Assembly (NCBI GenBank): GCA_001914195.1
Contig: MKYF01000034.1
Coordinates: 1 to 32,461 of the forward strand
Source: Streptococcus mitis
GTDB lineage: Bacteria > Bacillota > Bacilli > Lactobacillales > Streptococcaceae
Reading direction: 5' to 3'
DNA length: 32,461 nt
The position numbers and the translations under genes are program-made. The notes under the pieces are model-generated. The model worked only from the letters and a program-made list of their open reading frames with translations, had not been told where the DNA came from and made no database searches. Of the stretch, positions 18,185 to 26,991 are shown piece by piece (position 1 is the stretch's first letter; every line of letters begins with the position of its first letter).

Positions 18185-19195
18185 TTAATCAATTCCCAAA
18201 TGATAGATTGCATCTACCAATAACTTTTTAGTGAAATAGCCTTCTTTTAACAAATAACTAAAGTTTTTTATCCTATTCGTCATTTCTTGATATTCTGGTA
18301 CATTCATTTTATCAACTATCTCATGAACCTCTTCTAGACTATCTGCCACAAAGCCCAAGCCTTGATCTACTATAAATTTAGCAGTTGATAAGCTACTCGG
18401 TACAATCACTGGAATACCTGCTGTCAGATAGGTACTAACCTTATGAGATATATTTAAGGTATAGTATTGGTTGCTTTCGCCATCATTTTGATGAGTTCCC
18501 CAGACAAGGCCAAATCCACCTTTTGATAATTCTAGTAACAGTTCCTCGTCTTTTTTCCATCCTTCAATACTAAGATTTCTAGCACTTGGACTAGCCTCCC
18601 CGTTATTTGAAAATACTCTTAAAGGCGTATCTTGAGACCAATTTTGCAAGTCTGGAAAACGCTCTAAACTTCCAGCAAAAAAGAGTTCTTTTTTAAACTC
18701 TGGGGTATATAAGGATAAATCATGAGGATGATCCCACATACCTTGAACGAGGATTTTCTTAGTTGTCAAGCCTTCTTCCATCAAGCGTTCTTTCATCCTC
18801 TCTGATGGGACGATTAAAACATCTGATAGATTATACATATACATATATTCCTTCATAAGATAATAGTTACTATCAAACATGAGAGGAACAACATCATGGA
18901 TAAAGCAAATAATTTTCACCTGCATATCCTTCAACTTATCAAACAAGACTCGATCAAACTCAAAGCCATTCCAAGTAGGAGACTGAAAGACTAAGATATC
19001 ACCAATAGAGATACTGGCCATAATCCCATCCAGACGCTTATTCATTTCAGAGGGACTATCTGACGCAATATTGTAAAAATAAATACCAACCTCTCTAAAC
19101 CCCAGTTGACTTGCTATTTTTTGCACGGCATTTTGGGCAAGAATGACAGTACTATCACCTGCCATACCGTATAGATTTGTTAAATGTAGTTTCAT
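18185..19195 (-). CDS. gtf3: Glucosyltransferase Gtf3 (Nss family)
   Basis: This 336-residue GT-B enzyme has the characteristic N-terminus LTNLYGMAGDSTVILAQNAV, then the core segment IGDILVFQSPTWNGFEFD (about 77-94) and ICFIHDVVPLMF (about 115-126). A donor-side region follows with NISHKVSTYLTAGIPVIVPS (about 248-267). Gtf3/Nss proteins in S. parasanguinis, S. gordonii and S. pneumoniae transfer glucose from UDP-glucose onto the first GlcNAc, the second step of adhesin glycosylation. AAGGTAGG lies just upstream of the ATG. It is preceded by a 178-base spacer with a possible gene remnant. Confidence 0.92.
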   Translation of the reverse strand: MKLHLTNLYGMAGDSTVILAQNAVQKIASQLGFREVGIYFYNIASDSPSEMNKRLDGIMASISIGDILVFQSPTWNGFEFDRVLFDKLKDMQVKIICFIHDVVPLMFDSNYYLMKEYMYMYNLSDVLIVPSERMKERLMEEGLTTKKILVQGMWDHPHDLSLYTPEFKKELFFAGSLERFPDLQNWSQDTPLRVFSNNGEASPSARNLSIEGWKKDEELLLELSKGGFGLVWGTHQNDGESNQYYTLNISHKVSTYLTAGIPVIVPSSLSTAKFIVDQGLGFVADSLEEVHEIVDKMNVPEYQEMTNRIKNFSYLLKEGYFTKKLLVDAIYHLGID

Positions 19196-19201
19196 AAATA
19201 C

Positions 19202-19294
19202 CTACCTTTTAGATTCCCACTTTTTTAGAAAACAACATACCAACCACTCCACTATATAAACAGATTGTATTATTGTTTGATTTCGTTCCAGATT
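19202..19294 (-). pseudogene. Possible C-terminal remnant upstream of gtf3
   Basis: Within the 178-base spacer before gtf3, one frame is open for 30 codons, has no usable start or ribosome binding site, and ends seven bases before the gtf3 ATG. Its end (VYIVEWLVCCFLKKWESKR) loosely resembles the tail at 14405-14467 (Y..EWL....L...E.K at the same spacing from the stop). This could be the last part of a deleted transferase. The call is weak because 30 open codons can occur by chance. Confidence 0.3.
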
Positions 19295-19373
19295 CTAACC
19301 TATTTCAAAGTCCCGTGCCTATATAGTATTTTAACCATAAATAAACTATTTTTTATCCCCAATTTACTCAACA

Positions 19374-20579
19374 TTAGGAAGTCTTCTTATCTAAAAATTC
19401 TCGAATAGCTGCCGCCATCGTTTCTGGCTCATTTGCTGAAAAAACCTTACTTGTCCCAGTTGAGTCATGGTTGGTATTTTCAAACGTAAATATTTGTTTG
19501 TTCCTCTTACGAACTTCTTCAAGTATCCCCTTCATCGGTTCTCCATGATTGATATCTAGATAAAAATCTAATTTCTCCATCAATTCTTTATACTGATATT
19601 GATTGAAGTAGGGATAAAGTGAAACATTGGCTAATTTTTCTATTTTAGTTATTTTAGGACCAAAGTTTGTATATGCAAAAATATGAAACTGTACATTTGG
19701 AAATGTAGCTAATAGATATTCAATATTTTCCAATTCTTGTGTATTAGTGAAAATTGCTGTATGTATTTCATTTATCTTTGCTATTTCAACAAATTTAGAA
19801 GGTCTTTCCTCTTCTCGTGATAATATAGTTCCCCAATCGATTCCATTATAAAACCACCATAGTTCCCTATATCTGGTTTGATAGGAATTGTTCCATGGTT
19901 TATGCTCTCCCTCGAAATGTATTATAGTATGAGTATCATTAGGATTCCATTCCTGTAAAAACAAACCTACTGAATTTGCTATAGAATCTCCTCCTACCAA
20001 AAAATTATAATCTGACGAGACTCTCTTCCATCTATCTTTAAACAGTAAGTTTAAAACACCTTGGTCTCCAAAAACTTCTTTATGTTTTTCTCGAGTCAAA
20101 TCCAACAGTTGTTGGCAAATGTTATCTTCTTTCCATTTGTCAACATTAACCATCATCATCCCAGAATTAAATATAGTTTTATCCCATGAGTCTGCTGCAG
20201 CTAGAATATAAAAATCTTCAAAAGGGACACCGAATAAATCATCTAACGATTTGTGAACAATTATATCGCAATCTAGGTAAAGAGCTCTACTTTCTGTTAC
20301 AAAATCAGGTATAAAATAACGAAAATACGCCATATATTTAATATGTTTTCTCGGTGTAGAAAACGTTTGTAATATTTCAGAATTAACTTTTATATTTACA
20401 ATTTCAGAATCAATCTTTTCTAATCGTTTCGTCATCAAATAAAACCACTCTTTAGGAATATCCTCATTAAAAACGTAAAACTTCAAATTCTGATTATGCG
20501 CACAAATTGATTTAATTGTTGTCTCTAGCTTATCACGATAAAGATTATCAGCACCCAGTACAATCGCTCTTTTTTCCAT
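19374..20579 (-). CDS. GT8 family glycosyltransferase with C-terminal GtfB-like module (DCD subtype)
   Basis: This 401-residue enzyme has a GT8 domain (about 1-265): RAIVLGADNLYRDKLETTIKSI, YLDCD (D103, D105), FNSGMMMVN, GDQGVLN, and HFEGEHKPW (221-229). The GtfB-like module follows (about 272-400), with FTNTQELENIEYLL and FYLDINHGE. A retaining transfer of glucose or galactose is typical of GT8, but the sugar here is not known. It is closest to the gene at 24886-26094 (shared HIKYMAYFRYFI and DCD) and more distant from the two GT8 genes between them. The ribosome binding site is weak (GTGGGA). Confidence 0.88.
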   Translation of the reverse strand: MEKRAIVLGADNLYRDKLETTIKSICAHNQNLKFYVFNEDIPKEWFYLMTKRLEKIDSEIVNIKVNSEILQTFSTPRKHIKYMAYFRYFIPDFVTESRALYLDCDIIVHKSLDDLFGVPFEDFYILAAADSWDKTIFNSGMMMVNVDKWKEDNICQQLLDLTREKHKEVFGDQGVLNLLFKDRWKRVSSDYNFLVGGDSIANSVGLFLQEWNPNDTHTIIHFEGEHKPWNNSYQTRYRELWWFYNGIDWGTILSREEERPSKFVEIAKINEIHTAIFTNTQELENIEYLLATFPNVQFHIFAYTNFGPKITKIEKLANVSLYPYFNQYQYKELMEKLDFYLDINHGEPMKGILEEVRKRNKQIFTFENTNHDSTGTSKVFSANEPETMAAAIREFLDKKTS

Positions 20580-20605
20580 TATTTATCCCACTTTGCTGTT
20601 AATAT

Positions 20606-21811
20606 CTAGTAAAATTTCAATAATTTTTTAATCGCATCTACCATTTTTTCCGGTCTCTTAGATTCACAGATAAAACTTGCTTTTTCTACATTATGACAAG
20701 TATTATCAAATGAAAGAATAGGTTTTCCAATTTGATACACCTCTTCAATAATATTAGCAATTTCATTTTCATGATTAATATCCAAATAGAAATCAATCTT
20801 TTCTAAGACCTTTTTAAAATTCATCGGATTAAATGAAGGTAGTATTTGTACATTTAAATATCGTTGTAGATCAACAATTTCAGATGCAAATCCTGTATGA
20901 GCAAGAATTGAAAAGTGAACCTGCGGTAATTCTCTAATCAAATATTCCAGATGCTCTATATTACAAGTATTTGTAAAGATAGCTGTATGATAGAACTGTG
21001 CTTCTATGAGTGAGTTTAAGCCCTTCTTAAAGTCAGCTTTTCTCATCACAATATCAGACCATTCCAAAGAATAATAGAACCACCAATCTTCTCTAAAGCG
21101 ATTTAAATTTACTTGATACCATGGTTTGTCTCCTGTAAAATGAATAATCTTAGCAGTCTCTTCTAGTTCTAATGAATCAGTATACCAATTTTCAATTTGA
21201 TAATTTCTTGCAACTGTATCCATTCCAACCATAAAATTATAAGAAGAATCTAAAGCATACCAACGGTTTTCAAAGAGTTTATTTAAAATTCCCTGATCTC
21301 CGAAAGTACTAGTATGAAATTCATTTGTCAATTCAAGGAGTCTTTCTGTTGCATTTTCTTGTTTCCATAAAGCAACATTAATTAGCATGACTCCTGAATT
21401 AAAAGTAGATGGAACTAAGGCATCTGCTACAGCCGCTAAAGGGTAATCTGTAATATCCTCTAAAAATAATTCATCGATGTTTGATCTAACTATAATATCC
21501 GAATCCAAATACAAGACCTTATCTTCCTTCACAAATTGAGGAATAAAATAACGAAAAAATGCAGCATAACTCAAATGAGACAATGGAAGATTATAGTCTC
21601 GTAGACTATGATTTGTTATTTTTACATTAACAATCTCTGATGATAATAACTCTAGTCTTTTAGACATTAATTGAAACCATTCTGATGAAATATCATCATT
21701 AAAGACATAAAATTTCAAATTACGATTATGAGCACAAATCGATTTAATTGTAGTCTCTACCTTATCTTGATAGCCATTATCTGCGCCTAGAACAATAACT
21801 TTCTTTGTCAT
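20606..21811 (-). CDS. GT8 family glycosyltransferase with C-terminal GtfB-like module (DSD subtype)
   Basis: This 401-residue paralogue of the next gene upstream has a GT8 domain with KVIVLGADNGYQDKVETTIKSIC, SYAAFFRYFIPQF, metal-binding DSD (103-105), FNSGVMLIN, GDQGILN, and HFTGDKPW, one residue shorter than in the DCD subtype. The GtfB-like module (about 275-400) carries FTNTCNIEHLEYLI, a version of F.I.AHTGFAS, and FYLDINHENE. GAGGAGG lies close before the ATG. It is a probable adhesin glycan extender with unknown donor. Similarity to the 21824-23044 gene is high across the whole length, indicating tandem duplication. Confidence 0.88.
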   Translation of the reverse strand: MTKKVIVLGADNGYQDKVETTIKSICAHNRNLKFYVFNDDISSEWFQLMSKRLELLSSEIVNVKITNHSLRDYNLPLSHLSYAAFFRYFIPQFVKEDKVLYLDSDIIVRSNIDELFLEDITDYPLAAVADALVPSTFNSGVMLINVALWKQENATERLLELTNEFHTSTFGDQGILNKLFENRWYALDSSYNFMVGMDTVARNYQIENWYTDSLELEETAKIIHFTGDKPWYQVNLNRFREDWWFYYSLEWSDIVMRKADFKKGLNSLIEAQFYHTAIFTNTCNIEHLEYLIRELPQVHFSILAHTGFASEIVDLQRYLNVQILPSFNPMNFKKVLEKIDFYLDINHENEIANIIEEVYQIGKPILSFDNTCHNVEKASFICESKRPEKMVDAIKKLLKFY

Positions 21812-21823
21812 TCATTCCTCCTC

Positions 21824-23044
21824 TTAATCTATATACTTTCTAATTTCCTGAACCATTTTTTCTGGCTCGGTAGGAGAAAATATTTGAGCTCCCTCGTTGC
21901 AATGATTCGTATTTGAAAAAGAAAACACTGGTTTCCCCATACTCTTTACCACATTTGTAATATTGTCAATTTCATCATAATGGTTTATATCTAAATAAAA
22001 GTCTAATTTTTTCATCACTTTATCATAAGAAAAATGATTGTACTGTTGATAAACTGTCACATTAGGATATCTCATCAAATCAATAATATTAGATGCAACC
22101 CAAGTATGAGCAAATATATAAAAATGAACGTCAGATAAATTTTCTATCAAATACTCTACTTGCTCCAATTCACAACTATTAGTAAAAATAGCTGTATGAG
22201 CCTTTGGTACAACTGTTAAATCCTGATAGGTCTGAAATACCCTTTCTTTACGTAACAAAATATCAGACCATTCTAATCCTTGATAAAACCACCAAATATC
22301 TCTATAACGATTTTGACTTAAATGTAACCAAGGTTTTTCTCCAGTATAGTGAATAATATAAGGTACCACATCATCAGGAAGGGCTGAATTGTACCAAGAT
22401 GATAGTGCTTCTGGAGTCGTCTCAACAGCAATATGAATCAAACTATCTAAACCAACCATAAAATTGTATTTCCGATCCAACTTTTTCCAGTTTTCTCCAA
22501 ATACCATATTGAGAATACCTTGATCTCCAAAAACTTCTTGATGATGTCGATTTGTTAGTTCAATTAGTTTTACAGAAAGATTTTCTCTTTTCCATTTACT
22601 AACATTAATCAACATCATTCCCGCATTAAAGCGATTTTCATATCCTTTTACAAAATAATCCCGAACACCAGCAATCCAATAGTCTCCTAATTCTTCCTGG
22701 AATAGTTCATCCAACGAATGAGTCACTACTATATCCGAATCAAGATATAAGGCTTTTTCTTCCACTACAAAATCTGCTATAAAATATCTAAAGAATGTGG
22801 CGTAGGATAAATAAGCAATCGGAAGATGATAGCCTTTTAATTGATGATTCGAAATCTTAACATTGACAATTTCTGAATCAATTGCTTTTAGCCGTCTATT
22901 CATAACTTGAAACCATTCGCTCGGAAGGTCATCATTAAAAATATAAAATTTTAAATTTCTATTATGCGTACACACCGACTTAATTGTAGTTTCTAGCTTA
23001 TTTAAATAACCATTATCTGCCCCAAGAACAATCGCTTTTTTCAC
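21824..23044 (-). CDS. GT8 family glycosyltransferase with C-terminal GtfB-like module (DSD subtype)
   Basis: This 406-residue enzyme starts at GTG (23042-23044), with GAGGAG seven bases upstream. The GT8 domain has KAIVLGADNGYLNKLETTIKSV, SYATFFRYFIADF, DSD (102-104), FNAGMMLIN, GDQGILN and HYTGEKPW. The GtfB-like module covers about 280-406 (FTNSCELEQVEYLIENL, FYIFAHTW, FYLDINHYDE, FSFSNTNH). It is the closest relative of the 20606-21811 gene. One base separates it from the GT2 gene upstream, so the two are likely co-translated. The specific sugar is unknown. Confidence 0.88.
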   Translation of the reverse strand: MKKAIVLGADNGYLNKLETTIKSVCTHNRNLKFYIFNDDLPSEWFQVMNRRLKAIDSEIVNVKISNHQLKGYHLPIAYLSYATFFRYFIADFVVEEKALYLDSDIVVTHSLDELFQEELGDYWIAGVRDYFVKGYENRFNAGMMLINVSKWKRENLSVKLIELTNRHHQEVFGDQGILNMVFGENWKKLDRKYNFMVGLDSLIHIAVETTPEALSSWYNSALPDDVVPYIIHYTGEKPWLHLSQNRYRDIWWFYQGLEWSDILLRKERVFQTYQDLTVVPKAHTAIFTNSCELEQVEYLIENLSDVHFYIFAHTWVASNIIDLMRYPNVTVYQQYNHFSYDKVMKKLDFYLDINHYDEIDNITNVVKSMGKPVFSFSNTNHCNEGAQIFSPTEPEKMVQEIRKYID

Positions 23045-23045
23045 T

Positions 23046-23939
23046 TTATTTCTCCTCGTAGATTTTCCCTGTTAATAAAAAATCTAACTCCTCTAACCTC
23101 TTTGTTTCGATACTATTTTCTAGTCCTTTTTCATTTGCTATGCGACGCCAATAGTCTAGATAAAATTTATGTTGTTGAACGTACTGACTTATATCGTAAC
23201 CTTTTAAAGCTAGCATCGCAATCCGTTCCAATCTCAAATCATGATCATCCCTCATCATTTTCTCAGAAAAACCACTATTTGAAATACTTGTTTTTCGAAT
23301 ACGATAAAAATATAGATTTTTATGGATATAAGCTATTTTTTCAGCTTGCATAAATAACTTATAATTTGTCCCTATATCTTCGTTAATCCTTCCTACTGGA
23401 AACGTTATTTGATCAAATAATTCACGTTTTGACAATATCCCCCATGAAGTTTGAAATGTTAAGTCTCCCCCTTCAAATTTAGGTAGCTGTTCTACAACTT
23501 CTCTCCCACTATAAACTTTTTCATACTCATCTCCATAAGCATAAAAAAGATAAGTTGCTCTTTCCTCATCATAAGCACCATAACAAGCTATTGAAACATC
23601 TGCATTATGTTTTATTATCAGTTCATATAGAGTTTCTAAGTAAGAAGAATCTATCCAATCATCTGAATCTACAAAAGTAAGATAAGAGCCTTTGGATTGT
23701 CTTATTCCATAATTACGCGCATCTGATAGTCCACCATTTACCTTTTCAAAATATTGAAAACGAGAATCTTTCTCAACATATTCCCTACAGATGTCAGCTG
23801 AATTGTCTGGTGAACCATCATTTATTAATAAACACTCAAAATTTTGATAAGTCTGACTCATAATACTATCTAAACACATACGTAGATAGTTTTCCACATT
23901 ATAAACAGGAACTACAATACTAATTAATTCTTGAACCAT
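23046..23939 (-). CDS. GT2 family glycosyltransferase
   Basis: This 297-residue GT-A enzyme has ISIVVPVYNVENYL, LLINDGSPDNS (about 37-47), NGGLSDARN and DSDDW (91-95). A helical C-terminal region follows that binds or orients the acceptor in related enzymes. AAAGGAG lies six bases before the ATG. Its first ~95 residues are almost the same as those of the neighbouring GT2 at 24002-24874, while the C-terminal half differs more, suggesting a duplicated catalytic half with altered acceptor specificity. It is a probable member of the adhesin glycosylation pathway; substrates are unknown. Confidence 0.88.
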   Translation of the reverse strand: MVQELISIVVPVYNVENYLRMCLDSIMSQTYQNFECLLINDGSPDNSADICREYVEKDSRFQYFEKVNGGLSDARNYGIRQSKGSYLTFVDSDDWIDSSYLETLYELIIKHNADVSIACYGAYDEERATYLFYAYGDEYEKVYSGREVVEQLPKFEGGDLTFQTSWGILSKRELFDQITFPVGRINEDIGTNYKLFMQAEKIAYIHKNLYFYRIRKTSISNSGFSEKMMRDDHDLRLERIAMLALKGYDISQYVQQHKFYLDYWRRIANEKGLENSIETKRLEELDFLLTGKIYEEK

Positions 23940-23996
23940 TTATTTCTCCTTTAATTCAACAACTTTAAAATCCTGATCAAGTATATTTTCTACTAG
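23940..23996 (-). pseudogene. Possible C-terminal remnant between two GT2 genes
   Basis: Nearly the whole 62-base spacer is open in one frame as an 18-codon protein-like tail (ENILDQDFKVVELKEK). Its TAA directly abuts the ATG of the downstream GT2 gene, and the ribosome binding site of that gene lies inside the tail. This is what a neighbour's 3' end looks like after its body has been replaced. Chance cannot be excluded at this length. Confidence 0.35.
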
Positions 23997-24001
23997 TCAT
24001 T

Positions 24002-24874
24002 CTATAAATTTTGAAAAATTTCTTTATATAACTGTATAGCATTTGTATTATCAATACCAAATTCAACTTCATTGTCAATATGATATTTCAAAAATTCTTT
24101 TGTTTTAGCTAAATAAAGATTAGTATCAACAGTTTTTCCAATAAGAAACGGTAGCCGACCCAACCTTATTTCTACATCATCCATCAAATACTTATCACTA
24201 ATTTTTCTCGCCCTAGTAGATAAATGATGCTGGCGAAAATTATAAAGGGCCTTATTGAGATAAATGCAACTCTTGATTTGTAAAAAAATCTTAAAATTAA
24301 ACTCTAAGTCTTCTCCCATTATTCGTTGTTCATTAAAGGTAGCAGTTTCTAAAAAGTTACGTTTAAATAGTTTCCCCCACGATACATTAAATGTACTGTC
24401 ATAATTCTCTAAATTTGGTAATGAATTTAACAACTCGTTTCCAGTATAATATTTTTCGTAATAATCTTGGTCCCAAACATGCAGATAAAAACATCCATCG
24501 TTCATACTGTATTGTTTATATGTCAGAACTGCTAAATCTGCATTATATTCATTTATTTTCATATACAATAATTCTAAATAATCAGAATCTACCCAATCAT
24601 CCGAATCAATAAAGGTTATATATTGTCCTTTCGAACGTTCTATACCTAGATTACGTGCTGAAGAAACTCCACCATTTTCTTTTTCAAAATAACGAAAACG
24701 AGAATCTTTAGAAACATACTCTCTACAAATATCAGCAGAGTTATCTGGCGAACCGTCATTTATTAATAAACACTCAAAATTTTGATATGTTTGATTCTGA
24801 ATACTATCCAAACACTGTCGCAAATAATCTTCAACATTATATATTGGAACTATAATACTAATTAATTCATCCAT
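24002..24874 (-). CDS. GT2 family glycosyltransferase
   Basis: This 290-residue paralogue of the 23046-23939 product has ISIIVPIYNVEDYL, LLINDGSPDNS (about 36-46), NGGVSSARN and DSDDW (90-94). Unlike its sister it lacks a ribosome binding site at a normal distance. The nearest GGAG is 18 bases upstream, inside the end of the GT8 gene at 24886, so translation may depend on coupling. The C-terminal part ends in FGIDNTNAIQLYKEIFQNL. Likely role: a further sugar on the adhesin glycan, identity unknown. Confidence 0.86.
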   Translation of the reverse strand: MDELISIIVPIYNVEDYLRQCLDSIQNQTYQNFECLLINDGSPDNSADICREYVSKDSRFRYFEKENGGVSSARNLGIERSKGQYITFIDSDDWVDSDYLELLYMKINEYNADLAVLTYKQYSMNDGCFYLHVWDQDYYEKYYTGNELLNSLPNLENYDSTFNVSWGKLFKRNFLETATFNEQRIMGEDLEFNFKIFLQIKSCIYLNKALYNFRQHHLSTRARKISDKYLMDDVEIRLGRLPFLIGKTVDTNLYLAKTKEFLKYHIDNEVEFGIDNTNAIQLYKEIFQNL

Positions 24875-24885
24875 AAGCTATGTAA

Positions 24886-26094
24886 TTATTCTCCTAAAAA
24901 CTGTTTAATAACTTTTACCATTTCCTTTGGCTCTGATGAAGACAATATATGACTTCGATTATTTGTATCATGACTCGTATTCTCAAAAGCAAATATCGGT
25001 TTCGATAGGTTATGAACTTTTGAAATAATATTATCTATTTCCTGATTATGATTGATATCTAGATAAAAATCTAACTTAGTCAGTATTTCTTGAGATTGAT
25101 ACGGTGTATAATTGGGATAAAGAGATATATTTTTAAAAGAATTCAACTCTTGTACTCTCGGTCCAAAATAACTATGGGCAAAAATGTGAAAGTGAACATT
25201 AGAGAGGCTTTCTACTAGATATTCTATGTGTTCCAAATCTTGTGTATCTGTAAAAATAGCCGTATGGAATAAGCAAACTGATGCAATTTCACTAAACGTA
25301 GTTGGTTTGCTATCAACTTGCGACAAAATTGTTTGCCAATCCAAACCATTGTAAAACCACCACAATTCTCTATATCTTGTTTTTGATGAAGCATTCCAAG
25401 GTTTATCTTTACCTTCAAAATGGATAATAGCAGGTTTATAGTTTTCATCCCAACTATTTAAAAACCACTCTGGCTTTTGAGCCCAATAAGCTAAGGTATC
25501 AAGCCCAACCATAAAATTATAATGAGGAGATACTTTCTTCCACTTATTTTCAAATAATAGATTTAAAACTCCCTGATCCCCATAAACTTCTTGATGTTTT
25601 TCTGCAGTCAACTCTAAAAGATTTTGACAAATGTTATCAGTTTTCCACTTATGAACATTTACCATCATCATTCCTGAATTAAAAATATTTTTATACCACC
25701 CATCTGGAACAGCAATTATATAATTTTCTTCGAAATCTTTCTGAAATAACGGATTTATATTCCCATGAACAACCATATCACAGTCCAAATACAAGGCCCT
25801 ATCTTCTTTTACAAATTCTGCAATAAAATAGCGAAAATAAGCCATGTACTTGATATGTTCATCAGGAGTAGAAAAATGCTTTACTTTTTCTGCATCAATT
25901 TCTATATTCAAAATTTCACAGTTTATTTTCTCTAGTCTCTTATCCATCAGATAAAACCACTCTTTGGGAATATCTTCATTAAAAATATAAAATTTCAAGT
26001 CTCTATTATGGTAACAAATAGATTTAATTGTTGTTTCCAATTTGTCACGATAATTATTATCCGCTCCTAAAACGATTGCTTTTTTTGTACTCAT
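24886..26094 (-). CDS. GT8 family glycosyltransferase with C-terminal GtfB-like module (DCD subtype)
   Basis: This 402-residue enzyme has a GT8 domain with KAIVLGADNNYRDKLETTIKSI, HIKYMAYFRYFIAEF, DCD (104-106), FNSGMMMVN, GDQGVLN and HFEGKDKPW. The GtfB-like module runs from about residue 272 to the end (FTDTQDLEHIEYLVESL, FHIFAHSYFG, FYLDINHNQE, FAFENTSHD). It pairs with the 19374-20579 product as a subtype, distinct from the two DSD-type GT8 genes lying between them. AAGGG is six bases before the ATG. Retaining hexosyl transfer is expected from the family; donor and acceptor are unknown. Confidence 0.88.
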   Translation of the reverse strand: MSTKKAIVLGADNNYRDKLETTIKSICYHNRDLKFYIFNEDIPKEWFYLMDKRLEKINCEILNIEIDAEKVKHFSTPDEHIKYMAYFRYFIAEFVKEDRALYLDCDMVVHGNINPLFQKDFEENYIIAVPDGWYKNIFNSGMMMVNVHKWKTDNICQNLLELTAEKHQEVYGDQGVLNLLFENKWKKVSPHYNFMVGLDTLAYWAQKPEWFLNSWDENYKPAIIHFEGKDKPWNASSKTRYRELWWFYNGLDWQTILSQVDSKPTTFSEIASVCLFHTAIFTDTQDLEHIEYLVESLSNVHFHIFAHSYFGPRVQELNSFKNISLYPNYTPYQSQEILTKLDFYLDINHNQEIDNIISKVHNLSKPIFAFENTSHDTNNRSHILSSSEPKEMVKVIKQFLGE

Positions 26095-26112
26095 ACTCCA
26101 CCCTTTTCCAGA

Positions 26113-26991
26113 TTAATTTCTTGTCTCTATCATAAGATTCCCATCATTATAAACCACACTGTTTGCCGGAACATCATTGCGAATAAGACAACCTGCTCCG
26201 ATAATAGCATTATCCTCAATAGTCACTCCTTTTAAAATAGTGACATTGCTTCCTATCCAACAATCTCTTCCAACTCTGATTGGTGCTGTTTTCCACTGCC
26301 ATTTTTCTATCTTTTCGGCGGTATAAACATGGTCGTGATCGTAAAAACGAACTCCTTCCCCCATCATAGTACCTACCCCGATTTCAATTCTTTCCATACA
26401 GTTAAAACTACAAGAGTTATTGATAAAGACACCATCATTCAATACCAACTTGCCAGAAGAAAGATTAAAATTTTCAAAATTTCTACAGATGACATTGGCT
26501 CCTACAAGGAAGTTAGCCTTATCATCTATTTGAAATACATTCCAAGTCCCATCTTGGATGATTTTTTCTTGATGATTGATTCCCACACTGACTTCATTCA
26601 GACACTCTCTCACTCTAGAAACCAATTTATCTGGTGTACTTGATAGAAAAACTTCCTGCCCCTGATTTCCATGGACTGTATTGTTAAAAGCCAAGACCGT
26701 TTTACCAGCCTGCACAAATTTGGAAACAATAGAATCAACTTCTTGAAAATGATTGATATCTAATAGGATGTCGCAGATGTCTACTAGAAAGTTCAACTGT
26801 TGTTCATTCGTAACTGTTAGAAGTCGGACATTGTATTTAGTTTCTAAACTACGGATTTTATCCGAAAACTGTACTGGAGCCGCAATATGAAAACAAATAT
26901 CTGGCAAGTTGTCTAGGAGATAATCTAACTGCTCAATCTGATCACTAACAGTCAAAATCAATGCATCGCCTAATATGTGTCTTTTCTTCAT
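26113..26991 (-). CDS. GtfB-like module fused to a left-handed beta-helix acetyltransferase
   Basis: This 292-residue protein begins with the GtfB-like module (about 8-130: ALILTVSDQIEQLDYLLDNLPD, FHIAAPVQFS, ILLDINHFQE, LAFNNTVHGNQG). Its C-terminal half (about 150-290) is an acyltransferase of the hexapeptide-repeat class: imperfect [LIV]-G-x4 repeats, a likely catalytic His in YDHDH (about 217-221), and WIGSNVTILKGVTIEDNAIIGAG. No glycosyltransferase domain is present, so the module here probably binds the glycoprotein substrate while the second half O- or N-acetylates it. That role is inference. The start overlaps the preceding stop as ATGA. I know of no well-described example of this combination. 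Confidence 0.82.
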   Translation of the reverse strand: MKKRHILGDALILTVSDQIEQLDYLLDNLPDICFHIAAPVQFSDKIRSLETKYNVRLLTVTNEQQLNFLVDICDILLDINHFQEVDSIVSKFVQAGKTVLAFNNTVHGNQGQEVFLSSTPDKLVSRVRECLNEVSVGINHQEKIIQDGTWNVFQIDDKANFLVGANVICRNFENFNLSSGKLVLNDGVFINNSCSFNCMERIEIGVGTMMGEGVRFYDHDHVYTAEKIEKWQWKTAPIRVGRDCWIGSNVTILKGVTIEDNAIIGAGCLIRNDVPANSVVYNDGNLMIETRN

